A stretch of 35,000 nt of DNA from Glandiceps talaboti (taxonomy: Eukaryota > Hemichordata > Enteropneusta > Spengelidae), in the NCBI RefSeq assembly GCF_964340395.1, contig NC_135567.1:16910306-16945305 (forward strand). Direction: 5' to 3'. The first letter of the stretch is position 1; the number at the start of each line of letters is the position of its first letter. Both the position numbers and the translations under genes were made by a program. Below the pieces are notes generated by a model, which saw only the letters and a list, made by a program, of their open reading frames with translations, had not been told where the DNA came from and did no database searches. This document shows, one piece after another, positions 12,706-24,205 of this stretch.

Positions 12706-12861
12706 TCAGTCTGTATTTTGTTGTAAAGCCCTGCATTCCAGATATCGCCGTAACTGTAATACAGAGTTACTAGTACTTTCAACATTACAGTGTGGTAATC
12801 TTGCTCCTCGAACGTCTCTTTCTTGTAACTTTACTTGGAGGAATGGTTTTGTTGCAGCCAT
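12706..12861 (-). CDS. SAP-like N-terminal coding fragment
   Basis: From an ATG in good context (CAATCATGG) the minus strand encodes 51 residues: MAATKPFLQVKLQERDVRGA, then a RLPHC segment, then SVLQLRRYLECRALQQ, then TGA. The LQLRRYLECRALQQ part resembles the first helix and turn of a SAP domain (LKRWLECRGL pattern). Multicopy invertebrate genes with this N-terminus are known to me mostly as repeat-family or YqaJ/SWIM-type proteins. Here the frame stops before the second SAP helix. The overlapping frame stays open to 12582 with protein-like sequence (TGSETGYENYTFYLTVDTN), so either a frameshift broke the gene or this is a first exon with a missed donor. The family assignment is tentative. 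Confidence 0.4.
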   Translation of the reverse strand: MAATKPFLQVKLQERDVRGARLPHCNVESTSNSVLQLRRYLECRALQQNTD

Positions 12862-12993
12862 GATTGTAACTCAGCGGCAAGTAGGTACGACAGTATACTG
12901 ACAGTATAATTACTTCAAGGTACGACCAACGTTTGTCCGACCTTGACATTACGTCATGGCTCATGAATAAAGCATTACATTACGCTATTTTCG

Positions 12994-13001
12994 TGACGTC
13001 A
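12994..13001. promoter_or_regulatory. CRE-like palindrome TGACGTCA
   Basis: A perfect TGACGTCA lies about 130 bp upstream of the minus-strand SAP-like ATG, near a second CGTCA-type half site (ATTACGTCATGG around 12950). TGACGTCA is the CREB/ATF binding consensus. Function here is inferred only from position. Confidence 0.4.
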
Positions 13002-13402
13002 TTGTTGAACTACGCTATTGTGACAAACACCTGAGACCTCAGACCACTACTGTCGTCTGAGTTGAAAGTACAAAAAAATCACGTTGCCTAATTCTAACTT
13101 AATAGTCACTCTAGTTTGGTAGTAAATATTGTACCGTCTTCACGCACATCATCTGGTACAATAAATCGCTGTAAAAAATTATATAAAAATTGCAGGTGAT
13201 TTATCATTTTTTAGATTTTGAACAGAAGTCACGTGACATACAAAACTGAATAAATAAGCTTGACTATCGATCACAGCTGACTAAATTTCTCATTTAAATC
13301 GACTAATTTCTTACTCCAATAAACATTACAATACCAAGCTAGAGGCTGAACACGAGTCAGTCTTCATACGTGTGTATATCTGAGTGGTAAGCTAAAAAAA
13401 TG

Positions 13403-13990
13403 GACATTGCACAGTCTGCAACACCTACAGATTTTATCGATTGTCTGCTCAATTTCCCGCGGTTAAATTTGGAGGAGTGTTCATAACTAAATGCTTTGAC
13501 TCGTTTTATGTTCAATAATGTACAACGTGCGGATTCCATGGTATCTGAAGCTGAGTCTATCACCCATGGGCTGGACACTGCACAGTTTGCAACATCTAGA
13601 GGTTTGCTGATCGTCTGCTCAATTTCCCGCGCCTATTTTCTAATTTCCAGAGGTGTGGATAATTTGCATCGATTCGCACTATGTTTGACGTGTATGTCGA
13701 TTGCAGCGTGCTCTACCATACGAAGTTGTGTTAGCGGCCAATACGTGTTTTAAAAACTTGGAGAAATGCTTGGATCTACACAGTCCGACAGCAGCAAAGA
13801 TTTATCGGTCGTCTGCTGACGTTCCCGCGTCAAATTTGCAGAAGTGGTCATAACTTATGTTGTCTCTGGAATTATTGAACCACGAACACTGTGTATTTAC
13901 GGTTGGTGATTACAGATTACTCCAGCCGTACGAATCCATGTTAGTTCTGTCAAATACTTGGTCGAGAAAAGCTTATTGTCCCTAGCTACG
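13403..13990. repeat. Degenerate tandem repeat, units of about 170-200 bp
   Basis: Three diverged units share the core GTCTGCT, a short gap, TTCCCGCG (positions 13443, 13613, 13811), preceded by CACAGTCTGCAAC-like sequence at 13409, 13580 and 13778. Units one and three also share ATTTG then GTCATAACT or TTCATAACT. Fragments such as AATACTTGGTCG at about 13955 and 14050 may be further decayed units. No coding function is seen. Confidence 0.6.
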
Positions 13991-14616
13991 ATCGCGGTCC
14001 TGTGACAAATTGATTTGCAGACTTAATAAAGCCGCCACATTTATCAATCTTCCAATACTTGGTCGCTACACACCCAACAGGTAATTGAATTTACCGTGTA
14101 AATAGTTCCATTCTTTATCTGTATCGATGCATGACCAACGATGTCAATCGTGAATGTCCGTTTGTCTTCGGGACCCACCCCCAATTAACGGTTGTACGTA
14201 CTTCTGTAATCTATTCTGTAAACATTGTCAATTTTTATTCTAACATATTTGATGGCCAACTGATATATGTTCCATACCAGCATACCAAATTAAATTGGTT
14301 CGGACAACAGAGGTAACGAGTTTGCAAACAGATGGTTTTAGGATATAGTTGCCATGGTAACATACATAATTTTATGTTAATAGTCGGCCGTGTTCTCGTT
14401 TATTGCAGAAGACGCACCTTGTACATCAAAACTGATATTTTATGTGTTCTTCTGATTACTTATTAAACAGGGAAGTGGTCTCGCCCGTACCTGCGCAAAT
14501 ACAATGCGTTCTTAGTGCGCACGACAAAGGCGTGAAGTAGCACCGTGAGATCTGTCGATGAAGTTTATGGTCGTATCATAGTTTACCGTTATCACTGAGC
14601 TGCCAACACCTCGTAA

Positions 14617-14667
14617 ATGAGTTTCGTGAGGACAAGGGCTTTGGCTGTGAATATCACCGTATGTTGA
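14617..14667 (+). other. Upstream ORF ahead of GPCR 1
   Basis: ATG at 14617 opens a 16-codon frame (MSFVRTRALAVNITVC) that ends in TGA 7 nt before the receptor ATG. A smaller uORF begins near 14558. If this region is 5' UTR these could dampen receptor translation. The transcript start is unknown. Confidence 0.3.
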
Positions 14668-14674
14668 CGTCCTC

Positions 14675-16108
14675 ATGGAGGAAAATACCACTGCGTACGA
14701 GTATATCTGGGACAATGATACGCACTTCGGCGATTACAACGACACATACCTCTTAGATTACAACGACACGGGTCTCACTGATCGCAGAGTTGTTGTCGTC
14801 AACGATTGGACCGAACACCTGTGGGTTCGTATCTTCATTGTTTTTGCCTACGGTGTTGTTATTGTTATAGGCGGTATTGGCAATATTGTCGTTTTAGTGA
14901 CGGGATGTCGTGGACGCCGCCCTAGCGCTATCTATAATGTGTTCGTTGTCAACTTAGCACTGTGTGACCTTTATCGCTTGCTTATCGATGCTCCGATGAT
15001 AAAACTCCTCTTTATCAACATTCCGGTGGATGAGCAATGGCGGGATATTTCAGAAATGATCTGCAGCGTTACAACGTATGTAACGATTGTGTTCGGTGCA
15101 TCATCTGTGTGGACGCTGACGGCGATCAGTTTAGAGAGATATATGGCGATCTGTCACCCGTTTAAATATCAACGTGTATGTACAATCCCTAAAGCACGTA
15201 TCACCATTCTTATCACGTGGGTCGCCAGTGCCGTATCTCTCTTCCCAATGGTTGGTATGATGGTTAACGAAGTCAATGTCATCATTGTTGCTCATAGTGA
15301 TGAATCCGCCGCAAATGGCAACGTCAGACAATTGTGTGTATACGTCAAAGAAACTGATAAACTTGCAGGCGATATATACTACCTGTATTTATTATTTTTC
15401 CTGGTTATAATTCCTGTTACTTCCATTATTATATGCTATGGGAAGATTTTTTACCATCTTCACCGCAGCTTGGAATGTTTCCAAGCAACACAGACAATGC
15501 GACAGCAAATGAACAAACGCAAGAAAATTGCAAAAATGATGTTGTGGATCATGGTGATTTTTGTCGTCTGCTGGGTACCCTACTCTGTTTTTACAGCGTA
15601 CGCAGCTTTCAGCGGAAATGTTCAGCATGACAACATCATTTTTGTGTATTCTGTGGTTGTTTGGTTTATTTATCTGTGTAGTGCTATCAATCCGTATATT
15701 TATAGTTATTATTCGCGAGATTTTCGCGATAATTTGCGAAAAGTTGTTTGTTGTTGTCGTACAGAACGTCAAGTTCGAAAATGTCTCTCACATGTCGTCT
15801 GCTTACGTTGCTGTGTGAAAAGTGCGGGAACAGGCTATGGCTCGTTTCACAGAAGCCAGAGTACGAGGACGGATGTCAGCCAGATGACATACAGTACAAC
15901 ACCTAGCGGGAAATCTAGTTCCGTGGACGAGGACAAAACGAGACTTGGAAACAAGCCAACACTTTCGAATGTCAAAAACGGTGCGAACAAATCGAAAAAA
16001 TATCAAGACCACAATGAACTTGATGAGGAAACTTCAAAACCAATGCTAGCTAGTGACTTTCAAGAAAAAGGTGATAAAAAACGCATCCATTATGAATCAA
16101 GTCTTTGA
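14675..16108 (+). CDS. Rhodopsin-class (class A) peptide-type GPCR, paralogue 1
   Basis: A 477-residue intronless receptor with seven membrane segments, at about 50-77, 87-112, 130-156, 175-195, 235-258, 288-312 and 320-345. Class A landmarks are present: GN (N70) in TM1, LALCDLY (D98) in TM2, C130 paired with C221, ERY 154-156, VCWVPY in TM6 and NPYIY 339-343 in TM7, then a cysteine-rich palmitoylation-type stretch (359-361 and beyond). The N-terminus has four N-glycosylation sequons (N4, N14, N22, N30) and acidic-tyrosine motifs (DYNDT) that could be sulfated. The ERYMAICHP segment and TM6/7 recall the TRH/ghrelin/CCK-like peptide receptor groups, but the ligand cannot be assigned. The ATG at 14675 has good context. 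It is a clear paralogue of the receptor at 27205. The serine/threonine-rich tail suggests GRK/arrestin regulation. Confidence 0.93.
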   Translation: MEENTTAYEYIWDNDTHFGDYNDTYLLDYNDTGLTDRRVVVVNDWTEHLWVRIFIVFAYGVVIVIGGIGNIVVLVTGCRGRRPSAIYNVFVVNLALCDLYRLLIDAPMIKLLFINIPVDEQWRDISEMICSVTTYVTIVFGASSVWTLTAISLERYMAICHPFKYQRVCTIPKARITILITWVASAVSLFPMVGMMVNEVNVIIVAHSDESAANGNVRQLCVYVKETDKLAGDIYYLYLLFFLVIIPVTSIIICYGKIFYHLHRSLECFQATQTMRQQMNKRKKIAKMMLWIMVIFVVCWVPYSVFTAYAAFSGNVQHDNIIFVYSVVVWFIYLCSAINPYIYSYYSRDFRDNLRKVVCCCRTERQVRKCLSHVVCLRCCVKSAGTGYGSFHRSQSTRTDVSQMTYSTTPSGKSSSVDEDKTRLGNKPTLSNVKNGANKSKKYQDHNELDEETSKPMLASDFQEKGDKKRIHYESSL

Positions 16109-16194
16109 ATAGGTATAAGATGAACTTGCAATTTACAAAATTTATGAAGATTCTATATGTAGCGATAGTGTGTCAACTGTGTATATGATGAAAC

Positions 16195-16277
16195 TAGTCT
16201 CGATTACCCAGCCTCTCGTTTGGGGTGATCTCGTAGGCAGAGCCCCCCAGCGGCGAGAGTCTGGGTAACCGAGACTA
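16195..16277. mobile_element. Short foldback repeat
   Basis: TAGTCTCGATTACCCAGCCT plus CTCG at 16195-16218 is matched inverted at 16254-16277 with 22 of 24 positions identical. The 35-bp loop is GC-rich. It lies about 90 bp downstream of GPCR 1. It is probably a small dispersed foldback or MITE copy. If transcribed it would be a stable hairpin in the 3' UTR. Confidence 0.6.
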
Positions 16278-16728
16278 TCTTGAATCAAATTTGAAAATGT
16301 ACATATACTGATTCAGAATTATGCAAAAACTTGACATTGCTAGTTCATTTGCAGTGCTGAATGACTAACTCTGATAAGTTTCACCTTATACAGCTTGTAA
16401 TGCTATCCATATCAAGTTGTTATGGTTTGAAAATGTAAGATACTCGAAAAATACCCGTATGTTCATTTGCATAATTACAATTACATTACATGTAAATTAT
16501 CACATGTAAGCTTCATGTATTAATGTTATCATCTGCGTTCATCATATTCACAAGTGTTCATTTACATAATGACTAATTTGAATAATCTAAGTCTGATGGC
16601 GTAGTAATCACTCCCTAACTGCCAGGGAGAGCAGGGCATGAATGTGGAAGGGGGGCTACTGTAATAGTTGCCTAATTTTTCACCTTTTCAAACTGTTTTA
16701 CAAGACATGAAGTATGAGTGTTATTTAT

Positions 16729-17005
16729 CGACTTTACTAGATTGTATGTTGCAGTGGCTGTGAAATGACAGCGTTGGAATTATGTTACATAAATCAAATT
16801 ATTTACTAAATAACAAAAACTGCTTGTAACATTCAGTGGCAAGCAGTGATGCTAAACGTTTGAATATTTTTTTTACTTTTCATCGTTGCAAAACTTTTCA
16901 AAAGGCATTAACTATGAACATAATTTTTTGACGTTTACCAGATTGTATGTTGCAGTGGCTATGAAATTAAATCGATGGAATTATATTATATAAATCAGAT
17001 GACGT
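16729..17005. repeat. Diverged direct duplication, period 201 bp
   Basis: The block containing ATTGTATGTTGCAGTGGCT at 16741 recurs at 16942, with about 70 bp of matching flank (GGAATTAT then TATAAATCA or CATAAATCA). No coding signal is present. An AATAAA hexamer at 17311-17316 and a TGACGTCA at 17317-17324 follow downstream of GPCR 1. Confidence 0.6.
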
Positions 17006-17329
17006 AATGAAATCCAGAACTTCAGCTTGTAAATTTTAGAAAGAAATGTAGTATGGTGTCATGACCTTTACAATACTTTGACAGACTACTGGTCAAATAC
17101 TAGTATGTGCGAGACTGTTAAAATGGCGCACGCTGATATTACAAGCTTTTTACTCAAGTGAAAATGCTTACAAATAAACTTCACTCAAACTATTCTAACC
17201 TAATGTTAATACTTAATACATGTTCTCTATAACATTAGAGTTTGTTTACTGAAATTGCTAGAACTGTCCATTGCATTGTTAGGGAGTTCCTGTACATTTT
17301 TTATACGTATAATAAATGACGTCATTGGA

Positions 17330-18717
17330 CCGTTTATAAGTTATATCCGAATACCAGGTTTGAGTTCAGTCAATTACAAGTGATGGTTAAGTATGAATCA
17401 GTAAGTAGAATACTTTGAGTACCTTTTACTATAATGCAGAAAAAAAATTACACCCCAAAACGATAGATAAACCCAGCTGTAGTCTAGAATTCTAAACTGG
17501 TACAGTGTTACGTATTAAAAACTTCATTACGTAATACTGTACCTGTTTAGAACTCTCGACTAACTCAGCTGGTGGCCCTTTAAATGCACTCCGTGTTTTC
17601 TTAATTCTAGATCTACCTTGGAATATAAGCTGTGCGAGGAATTTCACAAATTTATTTGGAGGATTAAATAAATCCATGGAATTCATCTCACAGTTTAGTA
17701 CTAAGCCAACTCTGATCCCGAATAAGAGATTGGCGACTTGGAGTACAGTATTGTCATAATTTCTCCACAGTAGCCAGCCTTCGGAAATGGTCGTATATCA
17801 CTTCGGGAATGATCGTATATCATTCTTTGTTTGCAGAAATCTTATGTGTGTGTTCACATCCTGTGAAGATAATTAAAAGGAATAAATCCTCGAGACAGGT
17901 ATTTCGGCCCCAGGAGATAACCACTTTACGTCATGTCGTAAGATTTATCGTTTGGCCGTAATTTGTCGTAAAATCTGTCCTCTGATAACGTGTTCGTGCC
18001 GCCTACATGCGACGGACTGTCTACGATGAGGCCTAGGAACGCCTTGCAGACATTTCTATTGAAACGTTTATTACCGTTACCATGGAAATAAGCATAACAC
18101 ATAAATTACGCGATGATGGTGTTATTCAGCGAGCCCTAGGAAATTAATGAACACGAAGACATTTTTCAAGAATTGTACTGAAAATGTGACAAAAAATATG
18201 CAACCTATGTTTGAGACAACTTGCCCATTATACTGTCGTTTGAAGTTGTAATAATTCCGTGGTCATGTGGTCATGTAAAAACTCACCTCCTCACATGTTC
18301 ATAATAATTCGAAGCCAATGGCTGAAACAGGACGTGTACATTGTTATTCTTCGTGACACATATTTGTGCTGCACCTAAATTATATGACACAGGAACGGAG
18401 ATAAGCGTGCCATACCTGCTAGGAGATAACAGGTTCTGTTGCCTATGTAGGGGTCATCTCGGCTTTATTTGGTGTAGGTGTAACTGATAACATATCCACG
18501 ACTATAGTGGCATTGTGTCTAAAGTAGACTTCTGTAAATTTACGTGGGTCAAAATAACACACATGACGTGAGAAACGCACGTAGGCAGTGTAATGGGGAT
18601 GACAACTTGTAGCCCCAAAAGTATTGCTGATTTCAACTTCTACCAACTACATATAAAACTCTACATGAAAGGGTACTAGTCTCACAGTCCTGATGACATC
18701 ATGGAGTTATTACTCCT
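17330..18717. other. No gene recognised
   Basis: Intergenic DNA. The short open frames (for example minus 17492-17686 and 18443-18646) lack domains and splice context. Confidence 0.5.
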
Positions 18718-18726
18718 GGTTATATC

Positions 18727-18943
18727 ACAGGGCACTCAGGCTTAGTTATGTTTACGAAAACAAACAAACAAACAAACAAACAAACAAACAAACAAACAAA
18801 CAAACAAAATAATAAATAATTTGTAATTACTCTCTTGTTGATACTTGTCAGCATTTATTGTTTGTTTGTTGTGTTTGTTTGTGTGTTTGTTTGTTTTATT
18901 GTTTGTTTGTTTGCGTAAACATAACTAAGTCCGAGGGCCCTGT
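18727..18943. mobile_element. Foldback element A with (CAAA)n/(TTTG)n arms
   Basis: A 217-bp element. Its left end ACAGGGCACTCAGGCTTAGT continues into ATGTTTACGAAAACAAAC, then (CAAA)n. The right end is the near-exact inverse: (TTTG)n, then GTTTGCGTAAACATAACTAA, ending GGGCCCTGT. The roughly 39-bp terminal inverted repeats differ at about 4 positions. It is flanked by GGTTATATC (18718-18726) and GGTTATAAC (18944-18952), a 9-bp target-site duplication with one mismatch. Nine-base duplications are typical of Mutator-like elements. There is no coding capacity. Confidence 0.7.
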
Positions 18944-19200
18944 GGTTATAACGCTGAATTCATAAATAGTAAACCCGCAACTCCGTTGACTTCGCTCAAC
19001 TAACAGAATTCTACATTTACCCAGTTGCATTATACAAAGTCATTTGGTGAGCTTGCGTTCTCACGAGCAGCGCCTCTCTTTATTTGGAAGAGTATACCAA
19101 TCGCAGCTGTCAGTCAAATGATTTCTCAGAAAATGTAAACTTTTTACACTTCTGTCTTTTTTTCCATATTGAGAGTCACGTGATGTGTCTGAACCGAATA

Positions 19201-19365
19201 ACCTAAAATATTGGCGGAATTGTACTTCATACTCATAATCGCCTGATCAGTTTTAGTATCGTCTGCCACAGATCAAAATGTAACCAAAAACGTTGGCGGA
19301 TTTGTACTTGATATTCATTAGCGCTTTATCAGTTTTAATATCGTCTGCGACAGTTCAAAATGGCG
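19201..19365. repeat. Tandem duplication, 82-bp unit, two copies
   Basis: Two adjacent copies share TTGGCGGA, TTGTACTT, CAGTTTTA, ATCGTCTGC and TCAAAATG in order, with scattered substitutions. No coding signal is seen. Confidence 0.65.
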
Positions 19366-21580
19366 GCTTTCCTAACCAATCAATTGCGGATGTTTACACG
19401 AAGGATACTAATCAGCTGGTTAAATCCTGTGTAGGAGTTTGACTAAATGGTGCACCACTAATTGATTCAGGGTTTAATCTGTTTGTGTTAGAATTAAATT
19501 CCTGGGATATATAGTACCGCAAATTCTAGACAAATAAAGCTACCGTTCAGCAGGTTCTATCAATGGACTTTGCCTTCAGGCAGTTCTGTTTTTTCTAATC
19601 ACTGCAATGGACTGTCTCCGATAGTAATAATACTAATGATCCCTGGAAGCAATATACGTCACTAATTAGATTCCAAAACAGACATAGATGCTTCCTGTGC
19701 AATATTTTAAACACAATATCAACATTGCAACTTGCAGCTGATTTTTCTAATTAACGAAATCTAGCCTTTTCCCGCTTAAAACATTTGGTTATTTTTTTTT
19801 TTTATTTTTTTTTTTGGGGGGGGGGGGTAAATTTGTTTCACATCTTAGCTTAATTTTAGACTCTGATAAAAAAAATGCCTTTTAATGAACTGATTTTCAT
19901 GGGAATATTATCTCAGACGGCATCAAGACTTTTTATGACAATAGTATCTCAGGATTTCCTCTGTCATTCTGTGCTTCTTCACCGTGACTAATTGAATAAT
20001 TTATTTTTCACATTCAGTAATGTGAGACTACACGTCACCAGTTCCAGACGATCATTAAAAAAAAACAATTAAGGAAAGAAAAATATACATCATTTATTTA
20101 TTCAAGCAATACATAGGGAAATGTCAGAAGTGTCTTCAATGATTCTTGATTCGTTTTCTCACAACAATGATGAAGGACCAACACATACGTCATGTAACTA
20201 TGGATGTCTTTTCCCAAATGATACAAACTCTACTTTCTTTCAGATTACTATTTTTTTAAACATCATTAGGCGGAAAAATATAATTGTGTGTTTCTGATAA
20301 CATAGCCGTAAACAATAGGGTAGGTACGTCGGGATAATATTTTATTTTACTTTATCTTTTTTGTTTGCCTTTTTATATAGCTTCAACTAAATTCAAACAA
20401 AGTGTCGGTTAGAATACCCCTTCTGTGACAGTTTGATGAAATATGTAACGACCCTTGTTGGAGAAAGAAAACAAACGTACACGAAGGTTAAGCAGACAGT
20501 GAATTTCTTATCTTTTTTGGTTTATGTATTAAAATAATCGGCTGTTTAAACGAGACTCGGTCGAGTTATCGGAAACATATTTTTTTTTTTATTTGGCCTT
20601 GTTGGGAAAAAAATTTTTTTCATTTATATTGATTTCATCTTAGAATGCATTTTGTTTTCTTATTTAAGAATTGTTTTGCCATTTAGCTGTCAAAATGTTG
20701 ATACAGTGTTTGACATATATGGGATTAGTATCAATCCTCTCTACCAGTGTTGATTTGGACATTTTTTGTTACTTATATCAAACTCAAAGAGAATGTATTA
20801 TTCCTATATACCCAACAGTGCATTTGATTAATATTATCGCCCTAACTTCTCAGTGTGTTGTCTACGTCACTGCACATAATTCATTGTAATGTGAGCCCCG
20901 GAGTTCTAATCACAAATATAGTAATGACGTCAGAACTGGGCACTTTCCCTTTAAAGAAATAATCATGATATGTGTAAGAACGTGATTTGTTTATCTTTCT
21001 CAATTTTTTTCTGTACCACTTCATTTTACTTCTAGAGTAATTGCATAAGAACAGTCAAATTCAATACATTGTCTTCATTACTTGGTGCGAGCGCATACTA
21101 TTGGTATTTCACTGCTGCAAAGTACATATCATTGCATACGTACATGCAAATGAGCGCGCGCGATCGTTCTCTGTACAAGAAATCACGTGAACGTACAGTC
21201 GTCAGGTTTTACGAAATGGCCTGTTTTGTATACACTTTTGTAATGATAACCGTCACTCTAATTTCACTCACGACAAATACTAACGTGTTATTGTGTCTTG
21301 TATAACAGAACCTATTGCACTTGAGTGTCAGTGTGGGTGTTTTTGAGTGTTTGCGCTGAGTCTCAGGCTTGCGGTGATTTCAGCTGCTTTTTATTCGGCC
21401 GCTAAGAACACCACACACCCCGGGACCATACACACGGATGAACATCACTAATCCCCTGAATACGCCACAATGACACTCATACGTAAAAGTGTCATAGGAT
21501 TTTGCCATGTCAGCAATCTCAGTGCATCTCATGTCTTCGACACTTAGAAGTCGTGTATCATAAATGTCTGAATTCGGATC
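19366..21580. other. No gene recognised; poly(T)/poly(G) tract
   Basis: AT-rich intergenic DNA. A homopolymer-like T run followed by 13 G lies at about 19790-19828. Plus-strand open frames at 20671-20889 and 21069-21305 have no recognisable domain or splice context and are not called. TGACGTCA lies at 20925-20932. Confidence 0.45.
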
Positions 21581-21661
21581 ACAGGGGGGCTCAAGCTTAG
21601 CTGGTTTTGTTTACGAAAACAAACAAGTACAAATAAATGAATACATAGATAGATAGATAGA

Positions 21662-21714
<53 letters not shown>

Positions 21715-21911
21715 AAATAAATAACAAAATACAAACCAACAAATACTGACCCCAAAATAGTCACAATTGTAGATATCTACTTTTTTTTGTTTCTTTGTTT
21801 GTTCTTTGTTTCTTTGTTTGTTTGTTTGTTTGTTTTTTGTTTGTTTGTTTGTTTGCTTATTTATTTATTTCTTAGCATTTGTTTGTTTTCATACGCAAAA
21901 CTAACCCTTGT
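21581..21911. mobile_element. Foldback element B, relative of element A
   Basis: The left end ACAGGGGGGCTCAAGCTTAG leads to TTTGTTTACGAAAACAAACA. The right end, read inverted, gives ACAAGGGTTAGTTTTGCGTA and then TGAAAACAAACAA. The interior is (ATAG)n, (AAAT)n and (TTTG)n simple sequence. Terminal order and motifs match element A 3 kb upstream, but the arms are more diverged and no target-site duplication is visible. Confidence 0.5.
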
Positions 21912-22379
21912 GGTGTAACACGGAGCCTATGTTATCCATATGAACAGTCTTGTCTAAATCTCGTCCCGTGATTTATAGGCAAGTAATAATCACGTCTTAA
22001 ATTTTACGCGGTGTTATATTACTTGTGGGAATCAGCTATGAAAAAAACAGACCCTACTGTCATTAAGTTCCGATTAGGTTGGACCTATTGATTATCAGTT
22101 TATCCCCACGTTATCCCTAGAGTCAGCTAGTTCATTTAGAGACCGTGTGACGTAGTGTTAACGTTATAGGTTGGTGATGATATTACTACATAATTATGTT
22201 ACTAAAATGACCGTGGGGAATTACGCAGAGTTGATGCCATTTTCATGCAAATACTTAAATGAGATACTTGGCTGAAAGTTGTACAATGTGTGTAGCATGT
22301 GAGTTCTCAAGAGATGAACGTGGGATACAGACTCTATAAAGATCACTATATACGACTACGATTACATCAAACACACCCA
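21912..22379. other. No gene recognised
   Basis: Intergenic sequence between foldback element B and a microsatellite. No coding signal or structured repeat is seen. Confidence 0.5.
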
Positions 22380-22551
22380 CATACATACATACATACATAC
22401 ATACATACATACATACATACATACATACATACATACATACATACATACATACATACATACATACATACATACACACACAGATATACATACATACATACAT
22501 ACATACATACATACATACATACATACATACGTATATTTGTACGCACGCACG

Positions 22552-22603
<52 letters not shown>
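22380..22603. repeat. (CATA)n/(CA)n compound microsatellite
   Basis: About 90 bp of (CATA)n, a short CACACACAGATA interruption, more (CATA)n to about 22530, then (CGCA)n and (CA)n to 22603. Open frames over it are repeat artefacts. Confidence 0.97.
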
Positions 22604-22606
<3 letters not shown>

Positions 22607-24106
22607 GAACAGCTGAAACATATTTAGACGTCAACAGATTTATGATTTATCACAAACACCTGAACACTTCATGAACTATCGACGTAGAATCTCTGTGTAT
22701 GTTCATCAGTTTTGTATAGTAATATTATGGCAAATGTTTGACCACTATGGTTTGTCAAACTTTGTCAGCTAAACGTTACAATTGTTAATATGTTCCACTG
22801 CACTGCAAGACGTTTAGCGGTAGAACAAGTAAACCTGTACCTTTTTCCTCTTTCTTAGATTAAATTGAAACAAAATTGCGAGGACCAGAGTTCAAACCCC
22901 AAAATGCAAATTTCATTCAATGAGTCGGTAGCAATATATTCCAATGTACCCCTAATTGCCACATGTACTGTACAGTTGTTCCCGGTGCTTCAGTGTGTAC
23001 GTACGTTGACAATTGGGTAGCGAATTTTAACGAGAAGATAATACCCGTGAAAAGATTTAGCCGAAATTGGGGATGAGTTACAGACTGTGCCACATTCATA
23101 CAATATTTTTACCAAGGTGACATAATCATGGTAACAAGAACATTTTTGTTTGCTCACGAAATACAGACACTGAAATATGCCATTCTTCGTTGACGCACTT
23201 CTGCAAGTTAGTGGTGGGTTCGTCTTGGATGGTGCCGTAAAAAGGTCTATTAGATGGTGCCGTAAAGAGGACTGTGATTTACAATGATAAAAATGTGCTG
23301 ACCGCGTCGGCTACTGTTGCTTTAAAGACTGATGTATCGGATAAAATTTACGCTATGCTGATAGACACATAAATCGCCATGTACAGCCGTTGGTCACATT
23401 TTAAAACATAACTGAATAAAGTTCCACTCACTACGATTTATTGTACCATCGGGCATAACACGACACACAGGTGGATTAAAATCACGATTTGCAGTGACAT
23501 CCGGGTAATAAAATTTAGAGATACTGTAATCTGATATGAGGAGAAGATAACGATTGTGATTGGTTGGCTTGGTTCGTTGGTTGGTGTTCTGCCTAAGGCT
23601 ATAACTCCCTCTGGGAATTAGATAAAGTGTCTTATCAGAAACATTTGCTCTGTTGGATTTAAGTATAATTCATAATTTAATATTCCATGATAGTAATGAT
23701 GCAAAGTAAGTCGTTATTGCCATTCTGCCGGATGCGAGAGGCTCATCAGAAAGATCCTCGGCTTCTCTAAATATGTTATCACATCACGTGATCAAGATTC
23801 CTGTTGATTAGCAGTCTTACTAATTAACTCATGTAGAAATCATAGATAGCTACTAATGACGTCACCAAAGCGCTTACAAGAAGGTTTTCGTCTACGTAAT
23901 CCCATGAAATAAACGTGAAATACAATTCGAAAGAAATTTGAAATGTTGTCTGTAGTTGGCGTCAGCCAGAGATAGGACATGAAACATTTGGTGACATACA
24001 ACATAACTACAATGTTACGTTTTGCTTGGTGAAAGGAAGTTCGCTGATTATCAAGTTGCACTCACATTTCGAATAATTGAAAGAGATTTGTCATAACAGC
24101 TAGCGC

Positions 24107-24110
<4 letters not shown>
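22604..24110. other. No gene recognised
   Basis: Intergenic DNA. A short imperfect tandem repeat (GATGGTGCCGTAAAGAGG-like, two copies, about 28-bp period) lies at 23228-23275. TCACGTGA is at 23784-23791 and TGACGTCA at 23857-23864. Confidence 0.5.
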
Positions 24111-24202
<92 letters not shown>

Positions 24203-24205
24203 GAC

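Noticed and set aside
20671-21305. Two plus-strand frames of 72 and 78 codons with hydrophobic stretches
   Set aside because: No homology, no supporting splice or promoter context, and composition typical of AT-rich intergenic DNA.
22255-22634. Open frames over the 22.4-kb microsatellite
   Set aside because: Repeat-derived low-complexity translations present on both strands.
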